Below are positions 11,229 to 31,577 of a stretch of DNA of 64,000 nucleotides, in pieces. The stretch is from Neocallimastix lanati (nom. inval.). Its lineage: Eukaryota; Neocallimastigomycota; Neocallimastigomycetes; Neocallimastigales; Neocallimastigaceae. The notes beneath the pieces are model-generated. The model searched no databases and was not told the DNA's origin. It saw nothing but the letters and a program-made list of their open reading frames with translations. The stretch spans positions 296,001 to 360,000 of the forward strand of contig JACVTC010000055.1 in NCBI GenBank assembly GCA_016946835.1. The letters run 5' to 3'. A program made the position numbers and the translations under genes. Every line of letters starts with the position of its first letter. The stretch's first letter is position 1.

Positions 11229-11616
11229 CCAAATTTAAAGGAAAAAAAATAAAAAAAAAATTACCATAAACAACAACCAATATTAACTTATTTATTTAAA
11301 TATAAATATATATATATACTATTTTTTTTTTTTTCTTTCCTTTTTTCTATTTTTTTTTTCCCATTTTTTCTCCTTAATCATTATGACTTCTAATTTATAT
11401 ATATCTACTTCTATTCAATGTTTTTTTTTTTTTCGACCAAATTTAAAGGAAAAAAAATAAAAAAAATTACCATAAACAACAACCAATATTAACTTATTTA
11501 TTTAAATATAAATATATATATACTATTTTTTTTTTCTTTCCTTTTTTCTATTTTTTTTTTCCCCATTTTTTCTCCTTAATCATTATGACTTCTAATTTAT
11601 ATATATCTACTTCTAT

Positions 11617-11620
<4 letters not shown>
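11229..11620. repeat. Tandem duplication of a ~190-bp non-coding unit
   Basis: Copies at 11229-11420 and 11437-11620 both start CCAAATTTAAAGG and end TACTTCTATTCAA, with nearly identical interiors apart from poly-A/T lengths. A poly-T run separates them. The rest of 11054-12303 is T-rich, with no gene seen. The closing motif CTATTCAATG recurs near 11930. Confidence 0.85.
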
Positions 11621-11655
<35 letters not shown>

Positions 11656-12303
11656 CCTTCTTAGTTTAAAATTATTAAATTATAATTTCTTTTTTTTTTT
11701 TTTTATATATTTTATAATTTCTTATTTTTTTTTTTTATAAATTTTTTTATTTTTTAATTTTTAATTTTTAGTTTTTTTTTTTTTTTTTATTTTTAAATTT
11801 TAATTTTATTATTTATTAATTTTTATTAATTTTTTTTTTTTTTTTATTAAATTATTATTTTTATTTTTATTTGTTCCTTTAAATTAATTTAAAAATAATG
11901 GTTTTTATGCTTTTCAAAACTTCTTTCTATTCAATGTTGAAAACAATAAATATCATTACTCTTTCATTTTTAATTTATATATATATATATTTATTTTTTT
12001 CTTATTGTAATATTAATTTATTTATTTTTTATTTTATATTATTCGATGGATTTTTTTTTTTTTTATTTTAATTAAATGAAAAAAAAAAAAATGAAAAAAT
12101 TGGAAAATATTTTTTTTTTTGTTTTATTTTTTTATATAATTTATGAAGAAGCTCCAAATTCTTCTTGCTTTTTAGTTTTCTTGGCAACAACAGTCTATTA
12201 TTATTATATAATAAAATTATTATTATTTTTTATTTTAGTTATATTAAATTTTTTTTTTAAACTTAGATGAAAAAAAATTATCATAATTATATATATATAG
12301 TTT

Positions 12304-12637
12304 TCAACATACTTGACAAGAACAGAAGAGGATGAATAATAAGTAAATACCAGCAGCAATTAAACAACTAGTACCAACACTACTTGGATCTTCTGGAGAT
12401 TCCTTAGTCTTAGTTAATTCATGAACTCCAGCCTTGAACATAATACCGAAGGCGAGCTATTTTTTATTTTATTTTATTTTATTTTTGAATCAGTAAAAAC
12501 ATTAATCTATTTATTATAATTTTCTTTAATTAATTTTATATATTCCTTGTTGGCTAACTTACTAAGATGAGAGCACCGAAGATTGAGAAAACAGTGCAGC
12601 AAACTGAACAGCAAGGAGAAACGTATACGAGTTTCAT
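12304..12637 (-). CDS. Ribonuclease kappa-like (RNASEK family) small membrane protein, 75 aa
   Basis: I built a two-exon model: exon 1 12637-12563 (25 codons), a 106-nt intron with donor GTAAGT and acceptor AATAG, and exon 2 12456-12304. Phase is 0 on both sides. The product has two hydrophobic segments: an N-terminal one after a PCC...CC cluster (VFSIFGALIL joined to LAFGIMF) and a C-terminal one with the signature SCLIAAGIYLLFILFCSCQV. The latter resembles the second transmembrane segment of animal RNASEK (CFIAAGxYLL...CQV). RNASEK proteins are ~95-140 aa and associate with the V-ATPase Vo sector and endocytosis in animals. This copy is shorter, lacking the C-terminal basic tail. Membrane location is expected. 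Family assignment rests on recalled motifs. Confidence 0.72.
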
Positions 12638-15600
12638 TTTGATTTAAATTGTATTTTTTTTATTATTTTTTTTTATACTGTTTCAATCCAAATTTAAATT
12701 ATTCCAATATTAATTATATGATTTATTATTTAAATAATATTATTGAATAACAAAATAATATTTATATAATTATAATAATAATTAAACAATATAAAAAAAA
12801 AAAAAAGTTAAGGTTAATCTATGAAAGTATAATTAAAGTTTTTTTTTTTTTTTTTTTTTTTTTGTTTTCATATATTATTTTATCGTCTTTATTTTTCCAT
12901 TTATTTGTTTTTTAATTACAATATATTTAACAAATTATCTCCTCAATATAAAAAATTTTCGATTTTTTTTTTTTTATTTAAAAAAATTATACAATTGAGA
13001 TTATCATTTCTTTTTCTTTTTCTTTTTTATGCTTTATATATATATATATTATATTTTTCTATTATTCTTTTCGGAATTTCAAATCTCATTTTCATAATAA
13101 AACAGTTTTATCTTATCTCTTTTATTATTGATAATCTTGCAATATCATTTTGGCTTAATCATTTCATTTTTTTTTTTCATATTCAATAATAAAATTCATT
13201 GATTGACTTTTATATTGTAATGACTTTTATATTACAATACTTTTTATATATATATTTATTATTTCATATTATATAATTCGAATCATCGAGTTTATCTTTC
13301 ATTATTTAATAAATTTATACATATCCGATATATCAAATTACTTTTTTTTTCTATTTTTTTTTTTTTACAATAAATGTGAAGTAAATTTCTATAAATTTTA
13401 AATAAATTTAATATTAAATAAAAAATAGTTTAAAATAATTACTTTATTTTTTATTTTTTTTACTTTAAGGTTTTCTCTATTATAAATATTTTTTTTTATT
13501 TTTTTTTTTTTTATTTAATTTTTTTAAAAAAAAATAAAAAAGTTTTTTTTTTATTTATTTTTATTTGGTAAAAGTTTTTTTATTTATTTATTTATTTATT
13601 TTTCTTTATCTAATTTAATATATAAATAGGATTATTTTAAAATTTAATATAATTTTTATATTAAATAATTTATTTAATTTATTATTTACTTATTTACTTA
13701 TTTAATTATTTATATATTTATTATTTATTTATTTACTTATTTCAAGATAAATGATTTTTATAGCTTGATGAGGAATAATATATAAATAATATTTTTTGTT
13801 TTTATTATTTGTTATTAAATATAAATAATAATAATATTTATTTATTTTATAATAAAGTCTTCAATAATTAATAATAATGCATCATAAATAATAATAATGC
13901 ATTATAAATAATAATAAATAGTTAAATAAGAAAAAAAAAATATTTATCAATGGAATAATTACCTATATCTATTAGATTATTATATAAAAATCAGAAAGTT
14001 GCTATTTCGAACCAAGATCTATTATCCAAAAATAAATAAATACTAAATAATAATTAAATAAATACTAAATAGTAATTAAATAAATACTAAATAATAATTA
14101 AATAAATAATTAAATAAATTAATAAATAAAATAAATAGATAATAAATAAAAAATAAATAGATAATAAATAGATAATAAATAAATATTTAAATAAAAATAA
14201 ATAAATAAATAAATAATCTTTTAAAAACAATTTTAACTAATAGAAAATGAATAATTATATAAATTTATAATTATTAGTTATAATTTATTATTGATTTTTT
14301 ATTATTAACGATTAATTATAAAAAAAATATTAATTTTATTAATAACTTTAATAATTAATCTTTTATTTTATATTTATCCATCTTAATTTTAATTAATGGA
14401 AACAATTAATTCCAAAATAAATAAATAAATAAATAATAAACCAACAAATAAATAAATAATAAACCAACAAATAAATAAATAATAAACAAATAAATAAATA
14501 AATAAATAAGTAAATAAATTATTTTATTAAATATTAAACTTTACGTCAAAAAATCAATTTTGATAAATGAATTATTTTGTTTATAATTACTATGATATAT
14601 TCATAATATATAATTTATATTCATTCCCATTTATTAACAATACAATCTATTTCTATTTTTATTTAATTCTTTTTCATTTATAGCAATTGCTCTATTTAAT
14701 AATATTTATTTTTTTTATTATTGTTTATATTATTTATTTATATTTTTTATACTTCTTTTATTTAGAATTATATAATAATATATAATATAATATATTTTGG
14801 CTTACTTATTCTTAATATGATTAGCTAAGCCTCAAAATCATTTTCAACGAATGATGTCATTAAATATTTATCAGTTTAATTATGTGATTTCAATTTTTTT
14901 TTTTTTTTATGTAATTATTTATTTAATTATTATTCAATTATTTATTTATTTATTATTTATTATTTATTTTTATTTATTACTTATTATTTATTATTTAATG
15001 TTTATTATTTATTACTTATTATTTATTATTTATTATTTATTAATAAATACTCTTTTTATTATTTATTATTTATTAATACTCTTTTTATTATTTATTATTT
15101 ATTATTTAATCATTTATTTAATTATTTATTATTTATTAATAAATACTCTTTTTATTATTATTATTATTATTATTTATTATTTATTAATAAATACTCTTTT
15201 TATTATTATTATTATTATTTATTATTTATTAATAAATACTCTTTTTATTATTATTATTATTTATTAATAAATACTCTTTTTATTATTATTAGTATTATTT
15301 ATTATTTATTATTTATTATTCAATTATTTATTATTTATTATCTTTTATTTATTTAATATTTAATATTTAATATTTAATATTATTTATTAATAAATACTCT
15401 TTTTATTATTATTATTATTATTATTATTTATTATTTATTATTCAATTATTTATTATTTATTATCTTTTATTTATTTAATATTTAATATTTAATATTTATT
15501 ATTTATTATTAATTATTAATTATTATTATTTTTATTAATTATTTTTTATTATTTGAATAATAAATAATTTATAATAAAATGAAATGTATTCAAATGATTG

Positions 15601-15753
15601 AATTATTTGGTCTACATTAATAAATAATGTATTAAATAAATGTAAAAATAGTATTATTTTTAATTAATTATTTAATTAGCATTATTTATTTTTATTTAAT
15701 TAAAATTTTTAGTATAGGTATTGAATTTTTTTATCAACTATTTTTTTTTAAAT
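12638..15753. other. AT-rich intergenic region with simple repeats
   Basis: Three kilobases hold poly-T runs, ATAAATAA-type arrays (~14035-14215 and 14415-14520) and TTATT arrays from ~14940. Between ~15045 and 15410 the motif AATAAATACTCTTTTTATTA recurs several times; its complement appears near 47545. No gene or structured RNA is evident. Confidence 0.6.
14940..15520. repeat. TTATT-rich satellite-like array with ACTCTTTTT punctuation
   Basis: Arrays of TTATTATTTATT are interrupted at irregular spacing by AATAAATACTCTTTTTATT. The last portion (about 15290-15500) is itself a near duplication of ~100 bp. This looks like slippage-driven expansion. No coding potential is credited to the hydrophobic frame that crosses it. 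Confidence 0.7.
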
Positions 15754-23134
<7,381 letters not shown>

Positions 23135-24131
23135 AAAAATAAAAAAAAAATTATATATATATATATATAATAAATAATAAAAGGCAAATTTAAAAAATAA
23201 AATTAAAAAATAAAACTAATAATAAAAAAATTATTGATATAAAATTTATTCACATATATAAAGAGAATTATATTCTAACAAAAATGTTTTTTTTTATATA
23301 TATAAATATAAATATATATTTAAATACTAAAATGTTACACAAAATCAAATTTTATTATCATTTTAATATTATTGTTTTTTCCTCAAAATTTTTATAATTT
23401 CTTAATAAATAATTAATTATAATAATAATTTTTTATTGAAATAATTTAATTTTTTTTTTTTAATGAAAATTATTATTTTTATTTATTAACTTTATTTATT
23501 TATTTATTTATATGAAAATTATTATTTTATTTATTAACTTTATTTATTTATTTATTTATTTATAATTAATCAATATTAATTACTTCTATTATTAATTAAA
23601 TTAAATTTTAACTTTAAAAAAACATGATTCAATTAATAATAAATTAAATATCATTTATAAATATAAATATAAATCAAAATAAAATCTTTTAATTTTCATT
23701 TTAATTCCATTTTTCATATTTTATTTTATTTTTTATTATATTTTTAATTATTATAAGAAATAATAATATAATAATAATTGAAAAATTAAAGTTTAATCAT
23801 ATTCTAATTTTCAATGTTTTTTATTTTTATTCTTTATTTTATTTTTATTTTAATTAAAATGATTAATTTTATGGTGTTAATAGTTTTTTTTTTTTTTTTT
23901 TTTTTTTAATTTAAACTTTTATATAATAAAAAAAAAAAATTTAATTAAAAAATAAAGTAAAAAAAAAAAAAAAAAATAAAAATAAAAAAAAAAAAAAATA
24001 AAAAAAAATTAAGAATATTAATTCTATTAATTAAAATATATAAATAATTAGAAATAATATGAAAAAAAAAAAATTAATAAAAAAAAAAAGTAAATAGTAA
24101 ATAGAAAATAAAATAATAATAATATTTGGAA

Positions 24132-24170
<39 letters not shown>

Positions 24171-24469
24171 TATATATAAAACACATTTATAATCGAAAAT
24201 TATAATAAATATTATAGAAATAATAAAATATTAATAAATTATAATTAATAGCAGCATAATAAATTGTATTTTTTTTAAAAAAAAAAAATAATAAATAAAT
24301 AAATAAATAAATAAATAACTGAATATAAAAATTTATTTTATAATATAAATAATAATTAATAATAAATAATCATCAATAATAATTTATATATAATTTAAAA
24401 TTTTAATACAGCAGTTTCAAAAAACTCTTTTAATTAAAACTAAAACTAAAACTAGTTTAAAATAAATAA

Positions 24470-24505
<36 letters not shown>

Positions 24506-24757
24506 TAAATAATTAATAATAAATCATAAATAATAAATAATTAATAATTAATAATAAAATAATAATATATTTAAACATATATATATAAATATATATATAT
24601 GTTAATATATGTTTACAAATATAATATAAAAAGTTAAAATATATATAATTAAATATCTATCTATCTCTCTATCTATCTATATATCCTATATATCCTATAT
24701 ATCCTATATATATATCTACTAATTTATTTCATTTATCTCTCTTGTCATCAATTGCAA
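23135..24757. other. AT-rich intergenic region
   Basis: The stretch holds A/T homopolymers, (AAT)n and (CTAT)n/(CCTATATAT)n near 24660-24715. I searched for an upstream signal-peptide exon for the GH31 gene and found no convincing one. Confidence 0.6.
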
Positions 24758-27700
24758 ATGAATAATGCAATATTAGTCACTCAATTTAAAAATTTTGGTC
24801 CTTCTTCCTCATCTTCCTTATCTGGTATCGATATTAGTAACAGTATCGACTTTGGTAAGGGTAATTCCCATGGCGATGATTATGGTAATGATATTTTGGA
24901 TTTTGATTCATCCTCCTCCTCTTCCTCTTCTTCTTCTCTTTGTTTTATAGATCCTTTACTTCGTAAGGAATGTGGAGTTCATGGAATAACAAGAGAACAA
25001 TGTTTAAATATGGGATGTTGTTGGAATGAAATTGAAGATGCTAATAATGATAATGATAATAATGATAATGATAATAATGATAATGATAATAATGATAATG
25101 ATAATAATGATAATGATAATAATGATAATAATAATGATAATGAAAATGATATTCTTAGTCATATTCCATGGTGTTATCATCAAAAAAATGTAGATAGTAC
25201 TTCTACTAAAAAAAGCATAAAAACGTCTTCATATTCAATTAAAAATACTTTAACTCCATCTATTAAAGCTACAACCACCACCAACATAAAAACTAATTCT
25301 ATTAGTAGTAAACCTAATTCAACGCACACGATAAAATCCAAAAAAAATTGCGTGATTAATGAAAATCAAAGAAGAGAATGTGGTTATTTAGGTATAACTA
25401 AAAATGAATGTGAAGCTGGTGGTTGCTGTTGGGAGGAATCAAATTCTCATGAAATTCCATGGTGTTTTAATGAATTAGGTAAATCCATTCAAATAGAGAA
25501 AGAACCGATTACTGTTCGATTTTTAAAACCAGAGGAATGGTCTACAGTAAATTTATGGGCTTGGGATGCTAACGGTAACAATCTTTATGGTGATCAGTGG
25601 CCTGGTAAACCTATTCATGATCTTCATAATGGTTGGGTAAGTCATACTTTTCCTAAAAATATCGGTTCTGTTCATCTTCTTTTCAATGATAATGGGAGGG
25701 AAAAAACAAAAGATATTCATGATATTACAAAATCAACATGTTTAAAGCTATATAGAAATGAAATATTACATACTGTTGATTGTAATTTAAATCTTTCCGT
25801 ATGTAAAATATCTGCTGAATCTAGAATTCAGTGTGGTTCAAAAGATATATCGGAAGATGAATGTTTAGATTTAAATTGTTGTTATCAACCAACCAATAAA
25901 TTATTGAATACTACTACTATTACTTCTGTACCTTCCTGTTACTATAGTATTGATGCTCCTATCAATAATAAAGCGAATGGTTCATGTAATATTATGAATC
26001 CTTTTCAACGTACTCCCTGTGGTGGTAGTAGTGATGACCCAATGAATCATCCTCTTAATGAAACAGAATGTAAAAAAATGGGTTGTTGTTATCATGAATT
26101 ATCGAATGATCCTAGCTACACCAATACTACTACCTTTACCCCTATACCTTCCTGTTTTAATCATGGTCCAGGGGTACCTTCTTGTATTGTAGATGAAACA
26201 GATCGTGAGCGTTGTGGATATGAAGGAATTTCACAAGAGGATTGTAAGATTCAAAGATGTTGTTATGATTCCGTCAGGAACCAATGTTTTAAAAAGGGAA
26301 TAAAATCTGTTATTGATAAAGGGGATTGCGTCTATACGGTAACCAAATTAAAATCTAGTGATTCTGGTATCAAGGCAGTGCTTGATCTTAAAGATAAAAT
26401 TTGCCAAAAATATGATATTGATTTTCAAACATTAGATTTTGAAGCCAAATTTGAAACGGATACTCGACTTCATATTCATATTCAACCGACCGATATTGAA
26501 AACTATCCTCATAATACGGATATACCAAAAAATGCTTATCCTTTTGAAATTGAAAATGAATCACATCAGAATTTGCAATACTCTTATCATTTGGAAGAAG
26601 GTCAAAATTTTCAATTAAAGGTTAAGAGAAGCGATGGCTCTCTTCTTTTTGACGGTATTTCTTTTATATTTGAACGTCAATATCTTGAAATTTCTAAAAA
26701 GCTAAATCCTAATTCCAGTATTTATGGTTTCGGTGAAGTACTTGCTCCCTACCGAAGAAATAATCAAGAGACTCAGCATGCTTTATTTAATACGGATAAT
26801 GCTACTCCAATTGGTCAAAATCTTTATGGATCTCACCCATTCTACATCGAATTGATGGACGGGAAAGCGTACGGTTTCTTCCTTAAAAATAGTCATGGAA
26901 TGGACTTCTCCATAACGAAAAAAGATGCAAATATAGATGTCATGACTATTCAAATAATTGGTGGTAATTTTGATATGTATTTCTTTATGGGACCAAGCAT
27001 GGAGGAGGTAGTGAAACAGTATTATAAAGTTATTGGTGCTCCAGCCTTACTACCATATTGGGCCTTAGGTTGGCATCAATGTCGATATGGTTATAAGACT
27101 ATTTGGGAGGTAGAAATGGTTGTAGAAAATTATCGGAAGAATGCTATACCATTGGATACAATGTGGATTGATATTGATTTTATGGATCATTATAAGGATT
27201 TTACGTATGATTCCGAACGTTTTCCTGTTTCAGAAGTTCGAAAATTTGTGAAGTCATTGAAAAAAAATCATCAATATTACGTAAATATGATTGATCCAGC
27301 TATCGCTATTGATGAGCGCTATGGTCCGTATCGTCGTGGAATTGAAAAGGATATTTTTATTAAAGATTTTACTGGTAAAAATTATTTTGTTGGTGAGGTA
27401 TGGCCAGGTCAAACGGTTTTCCCAGATTGGCATCACCCTGATATTCTTGACTATTGGACAAATGAAATTAGACGATTCAAAAATCTTGCAATGACTGATG
27501 GTCATTGGATTGATATGAATGAAGCCGCTAATTTTTGTGATGGTGCTTGTAGGGATGATAATGATAATGATAATGATAATGGTAATAATTGGGATCCTCC
27601 ATTCAATTTAGGTGAATTTAATCCCAGGGTTCCGCCATTCTCTATTAATCATTTTGGTCAGAAGGCTCCCCTTAAAACGAAAAATCTTGATATGGATGCT

Positions 27701-28810
27701 ACCTATTATGGTGGATTAATTGATTATGATATTCATAATATTTATGGTCATATGGAAGCTATCATAACCAATAAAGCGCTTTTATCTATTGATCCTAAGA
27801 AACGACCTTTTCTTCTTTCTCGTTCAACTTTCCCTGGAACTGGTCAATATGCTGCTCATTGGTTAGGAGATAATCATTCGGATTGGGAACATTTGTATTA
27901 TTCCATTCCTGGTATGTTAAATTTTCAACTTTTTGGTATTCCAATGGTTGGTTCTGACGTTTGTGGATTCGTTTTCGATAGTAATGAGGAACTGTGTGCT
28001 CGATGGATGGAATTGGGTGCTTTTAATCCCTTTGCTAGAAATCATAATGGATTAGGTTACCGAGATCAAGAACCCTACGTTTGGCCTCTGGTGGCTGAAG
28101 CTTCTCGGAGAGCGCTTTCCATTCGTTATAAAATTATGCCCTACTTGTATACCCTGTTAGTTAGAACTCACACTCACTCTGAAATGATCCTCTATTCTTT
28201 TGCTATGGAATGGCCCCATGATGCTAATGCCATCGCCATAGATAAACAATTTCTTGTGGGCAAAGGAATATTGATTACTCCGGTGATAGAAAAGGGGGCG
28301 ACCTCGGTTATAGGTTATTTCCCAGAAGGTATTTGGTATGATTGGTATACGCATGATTCGTTGATTGGACCAACATTTAAGACATTAGCAGCTGAATTAG
28401 TTCATATTCCGGTTCATCTTCGTGGTGGTTACATTATACCCACTCAAGGACCATCTCTAACCATTTATGATAATCGTAAGAAGCCGTTTGAACTTTTAAT
28501 AGCTCTAGATCATAATGGAAAAGCAAAAGGTCGATTATATCTTGATGATGGTATCAGTATTCAAGTGGGTCAACAATTTAGTGAGATTGAATACTCTGTA
28601 GAGAATGGTACACTCATAGGAAAAGGTTTCTATCATTATCATGAAATTCAAAAACTTCAGGAAGTAACTATTTTAGGAATGCATAATCCACCAATGAAAG
28701 TTATCGTCAATAATCAAGAAAGTCCATTTAAATTTTTTAATAGTACTTTAGTCATCGATAATCTTAATCTTAGTATGAATCATGATTTCATTATAACTTG
28801 GAAAAAATAA
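24758..28810 (+). CDS. GH31 alpha-glucosidase with five trefoil domains and a starch-binding module, 1350 aa
   Basis: The protein should hydrolyse alpha-1,4/1,6-linked glucose from starch-type substrates. P-type trefoil domains lie at ~62-145 (with a (Asn-Asp)n insert), 197-238, 347-390, 409-475 and 477-515; each shows the spaced Cys pattern ending CC. A CBM25/26-like module (~248-345; WSTVNLWAWD, WPG, LLFND) sits between trefoils 2 and 3. The catalytic domain follows, with the WIDMNE nucleophile Asp919 and acid/base Asp1038 in HWLGDN, plus GSDVCGF. The layout recalls animal maltase-glucoamylase, which has one trefoil per GH31 unit. I use the ATG at 24758; the frame is open a few codons further up. 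Disulfide-rich trefoils imply secretion, yet no signal peptide is visible, so a missed 5' exon or wrong start is possible. It is a single unspliced exon, with higher GC than the flanks. Confidence 0.93.
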   Translation: MNNAILVTQFKNFGPSSSSSLSGIDISNSIDFGKGNSHGDDYGNDILDFDSSSSSSSSSSLCFIDPLLRKECGVHGITREQCLNMGCCWNEIEDANNDNDNNDNDNNDNDNNDNDNNDNDNNDNNNDNENDILSHIPWCYHQKNVDSTSTKKSIKTSSYSIKNTLTPSIKATTTTNIKTNSISSKPNSTHTIKSKKNCVINENQRRECGYLGITKNECEAGGCCWEESNSHEIPWCFNELGKSIQIEKEPITVRFLKPEEWSTVNLWAWDANGNNLYGDQWPGKPIHDLHNGWVSHTFPKNIGSVHLLFNDNGREKTKDIHDITKSTCLKLYRNEILHTVDCNLNLSVCKISAESRIQCGSKDISEDECLDLNCCYQPTNKLLNTTTITSVPSCYYSIDAPINNKANGSCNIMNPFQRTPCGGSSDDPMNHPLNETECKKMGCCYHELSNDPSYTNTTTFTPIPSCFNHGPGVPSCIVDETDRERCGYEGISQEDCKIQRCCYDSVRNQCFKKGIKSVIDKGDCVYTVTKLKSSDSGIKAVLDLKDKICQKYDIDFQTLDFEAKFETDTRLHIHIQPTDIENYPHNTDIPKNAYPFEIENESHQNLQYSYHLEEGQNFQLKVKRSDGSLLFDGISFIFERQYLEISKKLNPNSSIYGFGEVLAPYRRNNQETQHALFNTDNATPIGQNLYGSHPFYIELMDGKAYGFFLKNSHGMDFSITKKDANIDVMTIQIIGGNFDMYFFMGPSMEEVVKQYYKVIGAPALLPYWALGWHQCRYGYKTIWEVEMVVENYRKNAIPLDTMWIDIDFMDHYKDFTYDSERFPVSEVRKFVKSLKKNHQYYVNMIDPAIAIDERYGPYRRGIEKDIFIKDFTGKNYFVGEVWPGQTVFPDWHHPDILDYWTNEIRRFKNLAMTDGHWIDMNEAANFCDGACRDDNDNDNDNGNNWDPPFNLGEFNPRVPPFSINHFGQKAPLKTKNLDMDATYYGGLIDYDIHNIYGHMEAIITNKALLSIDPKKRPFLLSRSTFPGTGQYAAHWLGDNHSDWEHLYYSIPGMLNFQLFGIPMVGSDVCGFVFDSNEELCARWMELGAFNPFARNHNGLGYRDQEPYVWPLVAEASRRALSIRYKIMPYLYTLLVRTHTHSEMILYSFAMEWPHDANAIAIDKQFLVGKGILITPVIEKGATSVIGYFPEGIWYDWYTHDSLIGPTFKTLAAELVHIPVHLRGGYIIPTQGPSLTIYDNRKKPFELLIALDHNGKAKGRLYLDDGISIQVGQQFSEIEYSVENGTLIGKGFYHYHEIQKLQEVTILGMHNPPMKVIVNNQESPFKFFNSTLVIDNLNLSMNHDFIITWKK

Positions 28811-28874
28811 TAATTATTATTATTATTTTTTTTAATTATTATTATTAATATTATTATTATCATTTTTATGATTG

Positions 28875-28915
<41 letters not shown>

Positions 28916-29282
28916 AAAGAAAAATAAAGTCAAGAAAATAAAAAGAAATAGCTTCATTTTTCTTTTTTTTTGTTTTTTTGTTTTGTTTTTTTATAATATC
29001 AAATTATATTTAAACAAATAATAACTAGTAATGGATAATTCAAAATTTAATATATTGTAATAATTCAAATACTATTATAAACTATAAAAAATAAAAACTA
29101 TTATCTTGGAAAAGTTTAAAAAAAAAAAAAATAGAAACTTTTAATAAATTTAGTTACTACATTAATTATAATTATAATATTTAATCTTAATTTTTACCTT
29201 TTTTTATTTTTATTTTATTTTTAATTTTTTTTTATTATTATTTAAAATGATTAATTATTTAATAGAACAAATAAGGCAGTAA

Positions 29283-29323
<41 letters not shown>

Positions 29324-31577
29324 TCTATATAACCGTATTTACCAAGAGCAGCTTTTATTAATTATATATATGTATTTTATTAAAAAAAAATCATATAAAT
29401 AATTTTTTTTTTTAATGATAATATTTTTTTTTATTATTAATTTTTTTTAAAACTATTTAATTTTAAATAGCTTTCAATAAATATAAGATTATTTAATATT
29501 TTATTATTATTATTTTTTATCACTACAATCATTCTTTTTTTTTTTTTTTAATTTTTTTTATCTACTTTCATAAGATTCAATTAATATAAGATTTCAAATA
29601 AATATATGATTATTTTAATATGTCTATTCTAAAATATTATTACAATAATAAAAAAGTTATTATTAGAATATATTATATGTATAATAAGCAAATAATTATG
29701 TTTAACATTTTTTTAAAGTTTGGTAAAAAAAATGAATAAATAATAAATGAATAAATAATAAGTATTAAATAATTTAATAATTTAATAAATAAGTAATAAA
29801 TAATAAATAATAAATAAATAATAAATAATAAATAATAAATAAAATAAATAATAAATAAATAATAAATAATAAATAATAAATAATAAATAATAAATAAATA
29901 ATAAATAATAAATAATAAATAATAAATAATAAATAATAAATAATAAATAATAAATAATTAATAATTAAATAATAAATAATAAATAATAAATAATAAATAA
30001 TAAATAATAAATAATAAATAATAAATAATAAATAATAAATAATAAATAATAAATAATAAATAATAAATAATAAATAATAAATAATAAATAATAAATAATA
30101 AATAATAAATAATAAATAATAAAAAATAATAAATAATAAATAATAAATAATAAATAAAATAAATATTAAATAATAAATAATAAATAAAATAAATATTAAA
30201 TAATAAATAATAAATAAAATAAATAATAAATAATAAATAAAATAAATATTAAATAATAAATAATAAATAAAATAAATAATAAATAATAAATAACAAATAA
30301 TAAATAATAAATAATAAATAATAAATAATAAACAATAAATAATAAATAATAAATAAATAATAAATAAAATATATATTAAATAATAAATAATAAATAAAAT
30401 AAATAATAAATAATAAATAAAATAAATATTAAATAATAAATAATAAATAAAATAAATAATAAATAATAAATAATAAATAATAAATAATAAATAAATAATA
30501 AATAATAAATAAATAATAAATAAAATAAATATTAAATAATAAATAATAAATAAAATAAATAATAAATAATAAATAAAATAAATATTAAATAATAAATAAT
30601 AAATAAAATAAATAATAAATAATAAATAAAATAAATATTAAATAATAAATTAATAAAATAAATAAATATAGAGATTAAAAAAGTTTCATTTTTTCATTTA
30701 TTAGAAATACCATAAAATACTTTATTTACTTTATATTGATGGTGTTTTATCGATGAAATTTAAACCTTCTATTATATTATAAGAAGACTATAAAATAAAT
30801 AAAATACAAAGTGTAACAAAAATAAAAAAATAAAAATAATATTAAATTTTTAAATTTTTTTAAAAAAAAAAAAAAAAAGTGTAACAAAAAAAAAAAAAAA
30901 AATAATAATAATAGAAAAGTATTACAAAATAAAATAAAAATAAAAATAAATAATTAATTAAAAAAATATATATATATTATTATATTAAATATTAAATATT
31001 AATATAATAAAGTTTAATATTAATATAAATAAATAAACAAATAAATAAATAAATAAATTTGATTTGAAAAAATGTTTAAAAGAAATCTTAATTTATAATA
31101 ATAATATATATAATATCAGAATATAATAGAATTAATAGAATAATATATAAATATTATTTAAATAAATAATAAATAATAATAATATTAATATTATTATTAT
31201 TATTATTTACTTAAAATTTAAAACACACATACAGAAAAAATAAACAAATAATAAAGACAACTTTTTTATATATATATTTTTATTATTATAAATGATAAAA
31301 TAAATTATTTTATTTATAATATATATTAGTTATTTTTATAAAACTAAATAAATAAAATAAAAAAAAATACAGTTATTCATATTAAATAACTATAATAATA
31401 GAATTCTAAGAAAAAATTGTAATGATAAATTTTAAATATTATAAAATATTTTCATTTCAATAATATATATAATAAAAATATTTTATTTTTTAATTTTAAG
31501 TTATTAAAATAAAAAGATAAATACTATTTAAACTTATATATATATATAAAGCATATATATTTATATCATTACATTTA
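28811..31577. other. AT-rich intergenic region
   Basis: This holds the convergent 3' sides of the GH31 gene and the minus-strand secreted-protein gene. It contains A/T homopolymers and the large repeat listed separately. No other gene is seen. Confidence 0.65.
29740..30660. repeat. ~0.9-kb array of AATAAATAAT with higher-order ATAAATATTAAAT units
   Basis: This long low-complexity array has stop codons in all forward frames. In its second half (30150-30650) a unit of roughly 40 bp, AATAATAAATAATAAATAAA followed by ATAAATATT or ATAAATAAT, recurs about ten times. That points to a minisatellite built on the microsatellite. Confidence 0.85.

Noticed and set aside
12905-13189. 94-aa Phe/Ile-rich frame
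   Set aside because: Composition follows the A/T background; no motif or splice partner found.
14851-15267. 138-aa hydrophobic frame
   Set aside because: Entirely composed of TTATTATT-type repeats with no start context or neighbours.
24059-24090. Possible upstream start exon for the GH31 gene
   Set aside because: The only ATG-led stretch encodes a Lys-rich peptide without signal-peptide character and has no matching phase support.
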